Assembly: GCA_016193065.1 (NCBI GenBank)
Contig: JACPSX010000234.1
Coordinates: 1 to 8,319, forward strand
From: Candidatus Tectimicrobiota bacterium
Lineage (GTDB): Bacteria > JACPSX01
Direction of reading: 5' to 3'
DNA length: 8,319 nt
The position numbers and the translations under genes were made by a program. This document shows positions 1 through 5,553 of this stretch, piece after piece. Numbering within the stretch: position 1 is the stretch's first letter; every line of letters begins with the position of its first letter. Under the pieces are notes generated by a model that did no database searches, was not told where the DNA came from, and saw nothing but the letters and a program-made list of their open reading frames with translations.

Positions 1-994
1 GGTCGGAACCACGAGCACGTACGAGGGGCACGGCATCTCTTCCGAGGTCCTCCGGGCGTACAAGGAGCTGTGGGCCAAGGGTGAATTGACCGTGCGCAGC
101 CATCTGCTGATCAGCCCGACGCCGGGAAAGGCCCTTCCCGTACTGGATGAGATGATCCGGGACTGGGCCCCCTACGCGGGCGGCCCGGGCTTCGGCGACG
201 ACAAGCTGAGGATCAGCGGAATCTTCCTGCAGTCCGGAGGGAGCCCTCACGTGGCAAGGCTCCGCACAGAGGAAGTCCCCTACACGGCTTGGGCGGCGTA
301 TTACGTTGACGCGCCGACGCCCGAGCACTTCCGAAACGCAGCGGAGCTCTCCGCCAAATACGGCCTGCGGGTCAACGCCATTACCGCCGATCAGAAATCG
401 CTGGATGCAACGCTCGCCGCATACGAGGACGTGAACAAGACCTTCTCCCTTCCCGGCAGGCGCTGGGTTGTGGAGCATTTGCTCGAGGTGACTCCGAAGA
501 ACATCGAGCAGATGAAGCAGCTGGGGGTTATCCCGACCGTCATTCCCACCAAGCAGGTGTCGATCTCGGGCCTTGCGCGCCTGAAGACAATGCCGCCGGA
601 AAAACACGGTAATCTCGCCCCCTACCGAAGCATGATGGAGGCCGGTCTGCCCCTGGTTCTTGCCTCGGACAACGTGCCGATCAATCCTTTCAACTCTCTT
701 TGGGCGGCGGTAGCCAGGAAGGATTGGGTATCCGGCGAGCTCTGCACTCCCGCCCAGAAGTTGAGCCGAGAGCAAGCGCTCCGGGCCATGACGATCAACG
801 GCGCGTATCTTTCCTTCCAGGAGCATGTGAAAGGATCCATTGAAAAGGGCAAGTACGCCGATCTAGCCGTCCTCAACCAGGATTACCTCACGGTTCCGGA
901 GGACAGGATAAAGGACATCAAGGGCTTGATGACGATCGTGGGAGGGAAGATTGTCCATAGAACCGGCGAATTCAGCGCCATGGGAGACAGATAG
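1..994 (+). CDS. Amidohydrolase family 3 (YtcJ-like), 5'-truncated by window edge
   Basis: C-terminal 330 residues of a metal-dependent amidohydrolase; the first whole codon is at base 2 and the stop TAG is at 992-994. The TTG at 86 is internal, because the reading frame and paralogy to the complete gene at 3007-4815 continue unbroken to base 2. About two thirds of residues match that paralogue by eye, with one single-residue indel. Visible core elements are the GTTSTYEGHG segment, an EH pair (bases 473-478) and the metal-site aspartate of SDNVP (GAC at 668-670), followed by the amidohydrolase C-terminal motif KGSIEKGKYADLAVL. The usual family VHAIGDRA stretch is replaced by VNAITADQKS, so the histidine normally there is absent, as in the downstream copy. 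The N-terminal HxH site and any signal peptide lie outside the window. Substrate unknown; hydrolysis of C-N bonds is the family expectation. Confidence 0.9.
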   Translation, partial: VGTTSTYEGHGISSEVLRAYKELWAKGELTVRSHLLISPTPGKALPVLDEMIRDWAPYAGGPGFGDDKLRISGIFLQSGGSPHVARLRTEEVPYTAWAAYYVDAPTPEHFRNAAELSAKYGLRVNAITADQKSLDATLAAYEDVNKTFSLPGRRWVVEHLLEVTPKNIEQMKQLGVIPTVIPTKQVSISGLARLKTMPPEKHGNLAPYRSMMEAGLPLVLASDNVPINPFNSLWAAVARKDWVSGELCTPAQKLSREQALRAMTINGAYLSFQEHVKGSIEKGKYADLAVLNQDYLTVPEDRIKDIKGLMTIVGGKIVHRTGEFSAMGDR

Positions 995-1028
995 GAAGCA
1001 AGAAAAGCGGCGTTGACTTACCAGAGGA

Positions 1029-1103
1029 AGCGGAAAGGGCCTGGGGGAAGCTGGAGTCTACTTAAGGTCCGAAGTAAAGCGAGCCCAGGCCCTGATCTCC
1101 GCG
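1029..1103 (+). pseudogene. Orphan 75-bp fragment of a DUF6305-type gene
   Basis: Bases 1029-1103 align without gaps to 5130-5204 inside the intact DUF6305-like gene, with 68 of 75 bases identical by my hand alignment. In the matching frame it encodes 25 residues beginning SGKGLGEAGVYLRSE and ending AQALISA, equivalent to residues 86-110 of the intact protein. The fragment has no start or ribosome binding site, an in-frame TGA stands just upstream at 1014-1016, and similarity stops at both edges. It lies 35 nt after an amidohydrolase gene, the same relative order as the intact pair at 3007-5444. It is therefore best read as the residue of a duplicated amidohydrolase-DUF6305 cassette. A conserved short non-coding element derived from the gene is the alternative. 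Confidence 0.8.
1036..1093 (+). repeat. Perfect 10-bp inverted repeat with nested stem
   Basis: AGGGCCTGGG at 1036-1045 is the exact reverse complement of CCCAGGCCCT at 1084-1093, separated by 38 nt. Inside the loop, TACTT (1059-1063) pairs with AAGTA (1072-1076) around an 8-nt loop. There is no T tract after the outer stem, so it does not look like an intrinsic terminator. The outer repeat is also present in the coding copy at 5137-5194, but the inner stem is not. Confidence 0.6.
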
Positions 1104-1170
1104 CGCTCTCCGCTCCATGCAGTCCCCGCCCTCCGGTGTGCGCTTGTCGACACAGTTGATTTTTTCAACA

Positions 1171-1198
1171 TTGCCTGAGCTTCGACCGCATCTATATT
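1171..1198 (+). promoter_or_regulatory. Candidate sigma70 promoter for the GGT-led operon
   Basis: TTGCCT (1171-1176, four of six consensus bases) and TATATT (1193-1198, five of six) are separated by 16 bp in the most AT-rich part of the gap. Transcription would start near 1205, giving a leader of roughly 40 nt before the GTG at 1245. An inverted repeat, GTTGA-5 nt-TCAAC (1155-1169), abuts the -35 box and could be an operator. All of this is pattern matching; no regulator gene is visible in the window. Confidence 0.4.
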
Positions 1199-1230
1199 GA
1201 GCTTTAGAGTGGGAATCAAAAGCATCTAGA

Positions 1231-1236
1231 AGGAGG
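1231..1236 (+). promoter_or_regulatory. Strong ribosome binding site deciding the GTG start of the GGT gene
   Basis: AGGAGG at 1231-1236 is a full Shine-Dalgarno core placed 8 nt before GTG 1245. It supports that start, which also gives a complete signal peptide, over internal methionines. Confidence 0.8.
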
Positions 1237-1244
1237 ACCGGAAC

Positions 1245-2984
1245 GTGAGTACTCATACAGGTAGAGCCGGAAGCGCTTTTCCCCCAGTTCCGCTCGCACT
1301 TCTTTTGCTGGCCCTCGTGGCCTTGTTCACTGCACCCCCCCTATCCTGGGCGAAAGCTCCCGTCTCGGGCACGCACGGTATGGTGGTGGCGAATCATTAC
1401 CTCGCCGCCGAAGCGGGCCTGCGCATCCTGCAAAAGGGAGGCACCGCGGCCGATGCTGCGGTGGCGACGGCGGCAGTGCTGGGGGTCGTGGAACCCTGGT
1501 TTTCCAATATCCTGGGCGGCGGAACCTGGGCGCTCTACTATGAGAAGAAGACCGGGAGTGTGAAGGCTCTGGACGGCGTCGGCCCCGCTCCAACCCATGC
1601 TACTGCCGAGTTCTTCAGGAACCCCGATCTCTCCGCCTACGGCATACACCAGGCGAATGTCCCCGGAGCCTGGGACGGCTGGATTCAGCTCCTGAAGGAA
1701 TATGGAAGATTGAGCCTGAAGGACATCCTGGCGCCCGCCATCGAACTGGCCGAGAACGGCGTGCCCGTGAGCCCGGACTTCGCCGAATGGAACGAGAGAC
1801 TGAAGGTCGAGATCGCCTCGATGCCCGACACGGCCGCTATCTATCTCAAGGACGGGAAGCCCCATAAGGCGGGCGACGTCATTTACCAGAAGGACATGGC
1901 GAAGACTTACCGGGAGCTTGTGGAAATCGAACAGAAGAATCTAGGGAAGGGCAGGAAGGCCGCCCTGCAAGCCGCGAGCGACCACTATTACCGGGGGCCC
2001 ATTGCGAGAAAGATCGTGGATTTCTCGAAGAAACAGGGCGGACTCTTCGATCTCAAGGATTTCGAGAGCTTTCACGTCGAGTTCGTCGCACCGGTCAGGG
2101 TCACCTACCGCGGTTACGAGGTCTATGCCTGTCCTCCGAACAGCCAGGGGATCACCCAGGTTCTGGCGCTGAACATCCTGGAAGGCTATGACCTCAAGAA
2201 GATGAAGAGAAATGACCCGGAAACCATCCACCTCCTGTCGGAAGCCCAGAAGCTCGCGTTCGCGGACCGGTTCCAGTACATCGGAGATCCCAAGTTCGTC
2301 AAGATTCCCTTGGACAAACTGCTGTCAAAGGAGTACGCGGCGGCCCAGCGCAAGCGCATTGACATGAACAAAGCCATGGAGTGGCCCATCCCGGGTGGAA
2401 TCGACACCAGAGATCTGGGGACGACCACGTTCCACATCATGGACCCGGAGGGAAACGCCATGGCCGTGACCACCAGCCAGGGGTCCAACTTCCTGGTCAT
2501 CCCGGGCACCGGGATCAACATGAACAACAGAATGCCCATGTTCAATACGGACGAGGGCAATCCCAACCTGGTCAGGCCCGGCAAGAAGGTGAGGCACACC
2601 TCCAATCCGTCCATGGCCTTGAAGGACGGCAAGGTGTTCATGCTGTGGGGCGCCACGGGAAACGACCGGCAACCTCAGACGCAGCTCTGGGGATTGCTGA
2701 ACATTGTCGAATGGGGCATGAGCCCTCAGGAGAGCGTCGATGCGGGACGGGTCATCATCAACACCTTCCCCCTGGCGCGCCACCCCCATCCCGTTCCCAA
2801 CACCCTGGAGATGGAGCCCAGAAAGTTTCCAGCGCAGGTCGTGGAGGCGCTCAAGGCCAAAGGACACAAAGCGGTAACCCGGGGCACCTTCGGCACGATG
2901 AATATGATCATGGTCGACACCCGCACGGGGCTCATGATTGGCGGTGCGGAGTCCATCAGCTCCGCAGGTGTGGCTACCTGGTGA
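1245..2984 (+). CDS. Secreted gamma-glutamyltransferase-family Ntn hydrolase with atypical substrate site
   Basis: A 579-residue GGT-family proenzyme of normal family length. Residues 1-36 form a Sec signal (basic N-region, LALLLLALVAL core, likely cleavage after SWA). Family landmarks follow: GGTAADAAVA, SNILGGG, and the autoprocessing/nucleophile site DLGTTTFHIMD with T393 as probable catalytic threonine, splitting it into large (37-392) and small (393-579) chains. Aligned by eye to E. coli GGT, several substrate contacts are changed: R114 is V112 (in DGVGP), N411 is Gly, Q430 is R429, D433 is M432, S462/S463 fall on H451/T452, and G484 is N473. Family members lacking these residues include acylases and oxamate amidohydrolase-like enzymes, so a non-gamma-glutamyl amide substrate is more likely than glutathione. 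It is likely periplasmic. The next gene starts 22 nt after its stop. Family assignment is firm; specificity is inference. Confidence 0.93.
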   Translation: MSTHTGRAGSAFPPVPLALLLLALVALFTAPPLSWAKAPVSGTHGMVVANHYLAAEAGLRILQKGGTAADAAVATAAVLGVVEPWFSNILGGGTWALYYEKKTGSVKALDGVGPAPTHATAEFFRNPDLSAYGIHQANVPGAWDGWIQLLKEYGRLSLKDILAPAIELAENGVPVSPDFAEWNERLKVEIASMPDTAAIYLKDGKPHKAGDVIYQKDMAKTYRELVEIEQKNLGKGRKAALQAASDHYYRGPIARKIVDFSKKQGGLFDLKDFESFHVEFVAPVRVTYRGYEVYACPPNSQGITQVLALNILEGYDLKKMKRNDPETIHLLSEAQKLAFADRFQYIGDPKFVKIPLDKLLSKEYAAAQRKRIDMNKAMEWPIPGGIDTRDLGTTTFHIMDPEGNAMAVTTSQGSNFLVIPGTGINMNNRMPMFNTDEGNPNLVRPGKKVRHTSNPSMALKDGKVFMLWGATGNDRQPQTQLWGLLNIVEWGMSPQESVDAGRVIINTFPLARHPHPVPNTLEMEPRKFPAQVVEALKAKGHKAVTRGTFGTMNMIMVDTRTGLMIGGAESISSAGVATW

Positions 2985-2990
2985 GTAGCC
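2972..2990 (+). promoter_or_regulatory. Hairpin spanning the GGT stop codon
   Basis: GGCTAC (2972-2977) and GTAGCC (2985-2990) form a perfect 6-bp stem with a 7-nt loop. The loop ends in the GGT stop codon TGA (2982-2984). The stem ends 3 nt before the GAGGAG ribosome binding site (2994-2999) of the next gene, so it could tune translational coupling. There is no T tract, so termination is unlikely. Confidence 0.35.
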
Positions 2991-3006
2991 TACGAGGAGA
3001 TTTGCC

Positions 3007-4815
3007 ATGGAGGCAAGGATCAGATTGGGCACGTCCGTATGTACAATCCTGTTCTTCGTGATCCTCGCATTTACCGGTTCCTCCGGGCTTGCGGCCGCAC
3101 CCGACCCGGCGGCCGACCTGATCCTGGTGAACGGGAAGATCGTCACCGTGGACAGGAACTTCAGCATCGCTGAGGCGGTGGCCATCAAGGACGGTGTGTT
3201 CATCGCAGTTGGGACCGATCGGGAAATTCGCGGCCTGGCCGGGCCCGGAACCCGGGTCGTGGACCTCGGCGGGAAGACGGTCGTCCCCGGATTCACCGAT
3301 GGTCATGCCCACATGGATCGCGAAGGGTTGAAATACCTCTATCCCTCCCTGGAGGGAGCGAGATCCATCCAGGACATCCTCAAGATCATCGAGCGGGAGG
3401 TCAAGAACAAGAAACCCGGAGAATGGGTCGTGACGATGCCCGTGGGCGACCCTCCGTTCTATGCGGGCGTCCCGGGAACCTTGCAGGAAAAGCGCTTCCC
3501 GAATCGCTGGGAGCTGGATTCCGTTTCGCCGAACAACCCGGTTTACATACTGGGCATCTGGGGGTACTGGAGCCGGCCTCCCATCGTTTCCATCGCCAAC
3601 AGCTACGCCCTCAGGCTGGCCGGGATCACGAAAGACACCGTCCCCCCGTATAGGGGAATCACGATTGTCAAAGATCCCGCTACCGGGGAACCCACCGGAG
3701 TTTTCAGCGAGAACAGCTATGTTCCTACCGTGAATTTCAGCCTCATGAAAGTCGCCCCCCGGTTCACCCACGAGCTGAGGCTGGCCGCGCTCAAAGACTC
3801 CATGAGGAGATACAACGCCGCGGGAACGACCAGCACGTATGAAGGTCACGGCATCTCTTCGGAAGTCATCCGGGCTTATAAGGAGCTCTGGGCGAAGGGC
3901 GAATTGACGGTCCGCAGTCACCTGGTGATCAGCCCGACTCCGAGCAAGTCGGTCCGTCCCGAGCTCGAGGAAATGGTCCGGGACTGGGCCCCCTACGCTG
4001 ACGGCTCCGGGTTCGGCGACTCCATGTTGAGAATCGGCGGGATGTTCATTCAGGAGGGAGGGGATCCCGACGTCGCCAGGCTCACGAAGCAGGAGGCTCC
4101 TTACACGGAGTGGGCCGCCTACTACTACGATGCTCTGTCACCGGATAAATTCCGGGATATGGTCTACCTCGCCGTCAAGTACGGACTCAGAGTCAATACC
4201 ATCGCGGGGGATGGGAAATCTCTCGATGCCGCCCTGTCTCTGTTTGAAGAGGTCAACAAGACGTACCCCATCGCCGACAAGCGCTGGGTGGTGGAGCATC
4301 TTCAAGAGATAACCCGCGAGCAGGTGCAAAGGATGAGACGGCTGGGACTCGTGGCGACCGGCAACGCCGCCAAGCACGTTTCGATCAGCGGCGGAGCGCG
4401 CCTGAAGAGGATGCCCAAGGAGCGGCAGGCGGAGTTCACCGCGTACAGAAGCATCCTGGAAGGTGGAGTGCCCCTGGTCCTCGCCACGGACAACGTTCCC
4501 ATTGAACCCCTGAAAGCGATCTGGGCTGCAGTGACGAGAAAAGACTGGTACACGGGCGAACTTCTTGGGGCGGCGGAAAAACTCACCAGAGAACAGGCGC
4601 TCAGGGCGATGACGATCAACGGAGCCTATCTCACCTTCGAGGAGAACGTGAAAGGCTCCATTGAGAAGGGGAAGTACGCGGACCTGGCCGTCCTCAAGGA
4701 AGACTACCTGACGGTTGCTGAGGATAAGATCAAGGATATTGAGGTGCTCATGACGATCGTGGGCGGGAAGACCGTCTACAGCAAAGCGGAATTTACGGCC
4801 GGCCGGGAAGAGTAG
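3007..4815 (+). CDS. Secreted amidohydrolase family 3 (YtcJ-like) enzyme, complete paralogue
   Basis: A 602-residue amidohydrolase. ATG 3007 has GAGGAG 7 nt upstream and opens a Sec signal (core TILFFVILAF, cleavage near A29-A31). A small beta domain follows (DLILVNGKIVTVD), then the barrel with the metal-binding HxH (H100, H102 in DGHAHMD), E430-H431, and metal-site D495 in TDNVP. The C-terminal strand domain carries KGKYADLAVL. Most family members have HAIGDRA on a mid-barrel strand; here residues 396-404 read VNTIAGDGK and no histidine is present, so the metal site or proton relay is altered, as in the paralogue ending at 994. Length fits the family. Related enzymes hydrolyse C-N bonds, for example N-substituted formamides, but nothing here fixes the substrate. 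Export suggests periplasmic action with the GGT-like protein encoded just upstream. Confidence 0.92.
   Translation: MEARIRLGTSVCTILFFVILAFTGSSGLAAAPDPAADLILVNGKIVTVDRNFSIAEAVAIKDGVFIAVGTDREIRGLAGPGTRVVDLGGKTVVPGFTDGHAHMDREGLKYLYPSLEGARSIQDILKIIEREVKNKKPGEWVVTMPVGDPPFYAGVPGTLQEKRFPNRWELDSVSPNNPVYILGIWGYWSRPPIVSIANSYALRLAGITKDTVPPYRGITIVKDPATGEPTGVFSENSYVPTVNFSLMKVAPRFTHELRLAALKDSMRRYNAAGTTSTYEGHGISSEVIRAYKELWAKGELTVRSHLVISPTPSKSVRPELEEMVRDWAPYADGSGFGDSMLRIGGMFIQEGGDPDVARLTKQEAPYTEWAAYYYDALSPDKFRDMVYLAVKYGLRVNTIAGDGKSLDAALSLFEEVNKTYPIADKRWVVEHLQEITREQVQRMRRLGLVATGNAAKHVSISGGARLKRMPKERQAEFTAYRSILEGGVPLVLATDNVPIEPLKAIWAAVTRKDWYTGELLGAAEKLTREQALRAMTINGAYLTFEENVKGSIEKGKYADLAVLKEDYLTVAEDKIKDIEVLMTIVGGKTVYSKAEFTAGREE
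3820..4815 (+). repeat. Paralogous repeat of 2-994 (divergent tandem duplication)
   Basis: The segment from codon 272 to the stop corresponds codon for codon, apart from a one-codon indel, to bases 2-994. The two are co-directional and separated by the GGT gene and the DUF6305 scrap. The longest identical stretches fall in the KELWAKGELTVRSH, REQALRAMTINGAYL and KGSIEKGKYADLAVL coding regions. The true duplicated unit may extend upstream beyond the window. Confidence 0.85.
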
Positions 4816-4847
4816 CGAGCGACCAGTCGCTTTAGGACCGCGAACTC

Positions 4848-4864
4848 CTCCTTGTCCGCAGGAG
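4848..4864 (+). promoter_or_regulatory. Possible hairpin masking the ribosome binding site of the DUF6305-like gene
   Basis: CTCCT (4848-4852; a second copy lies at 4845-4849) is complementary to AGGAG (4860-4864) with a 7-nt loop. AGGAG overlaps the purine-rich ribosome binding region before ATG 4875. A 5-bp stem is weak, so a regulatory role is only a possibility. The region 4816-4847 also has a short hairpin, AGCGA-CCAG-TCGCT (4818-4831 region), just after the amidohydrolase stop. Confidence 0.25.
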
Positions 4865-4874
4865 AGGATCAAGA

Positions 4875-5444
4875 ATGACTCGAATTACCAGAACTGGAGG
4901 GACTCTGATCGTCCTGGCCCTGTTGGGACTCTTCCCCGGGGTGCCCCTTCTGCGGGGCCAGGATTTCAAAGCCGAGCAGCCCGTCGCGATGACGGCTCCG
5001 GGGCAGGCTCCCGAGATCGCGATGGTGAACCTTCTGGCCAAGCAACTGAACCTCAAGATCAAGTCCGACCCAATGCTCCCCCCGGAAGAGCTGGCCGGCG
5101 TCAAGACCCTCATCCTCATCCTCGGGGCGAGCGGAAAGGGCCTGGGGGAAGCCGGAGTCGACTTGAGGTCCGAAACGAGGCGAGCCCAGGCCCTGATCTC
5201 CGCGGCCAAGAGAAGAGGGATTAAACTCATCGGAATGCATCTGGGGGGTGTGATGCGGCGGGGGGAAAATTCCCAGGTGATGATCGATGCCGCGGCCGCC
5301 AGTTTGGACTTCCTGGTGGTCCGTTCCGACGGCAACAAGGACGGACTCTTCACGAAGATGGCCAAGGATCAAAAGATCCCGCTGGTCCAGGTGGAAAAGA
5401 CGCTGCAAGTCGGAGAGGTTCTCAAGAAGATTTTCACTCTGTGA
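4875..5444 (+). CDS. Secreted DUF6305-like protein, candidate extracytoplasmic transport component
   Basis: A 189-residue protein. Residues 1-28 form an N-terminal signal (basic start, LIVLALLGLF core). The rest alternates strands and helices like a Rossmann/flavodoxin-type domain: TLILILGASGKGLGEAGVD (about 77-96), KLIGMHLGG (117-125), RRGENS (128-133), FLVVRSDGNKDGLF (to 159). I match it from memory to the DUF6305 family, whose members share the G-S-KGLG-AG and IGMHIGG-type motifs; no biochemical function is known to me. It is encoded 109 nt upstream of the permease, so it may act as that permease's periplasmic partner, but it is shorter than TRAP DctP binding proteins (around 330 residues). 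Bases 5130-5204 are nearly duplicated at 1029-1103. ATG 4875 follows GGAGAGG at a normal distance. Confidence 0.75.
   Translation: MTRITRTGGTLIVLALLGLFPGVPLLRGQDFKAEQPVAMTAPGQAPEIAMVNLLAKQLNLKIKSDPMLPPEELAGVKTLILILGASGKGLGEAGVDLRSETRRAQALISAAKRRGIKLIGMHLGGVMRRGENSQVMIDAAAASLDFLVVRSDGNKDGLFTKMAKDQKIPLVQVEKTLQVGEVLKKIFTL
5130..5204 (+). repeat. Intragenic partner of the 75-bp repeat at 1029-1103
   Basis: This in-frame segment encodes residues 86-110 of the DUF6305-like protein and is 68/75 identical to the intergenic fragment. It includes the same perfect outer inverted repeat, AGGGCCTGGG (5137-5146) and CCCAGGCCCT (5185-5194). Because it encodes a conserved family motif, the gene is the likely source and the intergenic copy the derivative. 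Confidence 0.8.
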
Positions 5445-5553
5445 GCGGTTTTCCTGGGTAGGAGTAGGGTCCGCAGCGTCGCGTCCGGCTCTCAAAACCC
5501 ACCTGTCCGCAACGGCCGGGATCTTCGGAAGAGCCCCTTCAGGGACCTGATCC

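Noticed and set aside
86-91. TTG as a true start of the first gene
   Set aside because: The same frame is open back to base 2 and encodes residues matching the middle of the downstream paralogue, so the gene begins outside the window.
1036-1093. Intrinsic terminator after the first amidohydrolase
   Set aside because: The stem is GC-rich but the spacer is 38 nt and no T tract follows.
1029-1103. Mobile palindromic element inserted in both places
   Set aside because: The coding copy encodes what I recall as a conserved motif of the DUF6305 family rather than an insertion, so a gene-derived scrap is simpler; only two copies are visible here, so this stays checkable.
2381-3061. 226-codon open frame on the + strand in another frame of the GGT gene
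   Set aside because: The translation is low-complexity (G, H, R, Q rich) with no motif, while the GGT frame has clear family motifs over the same bases.
2325-3296. 323-codon open frame on the minus strand
   Set aside because: It lies opposite the 3' half of the GGT gene and the start of the next gene, has no recognisable domain, and is rich in G, R and H as expected for an antisense shadow of GC-rich coding DNA.
2974-3921. 315-codon minus-strand open frame over the amidohydrolase
   Set aside because: It is a shadow of the well-supported amidohydrolase gene, with no ribosome binding site or recognisable domain.
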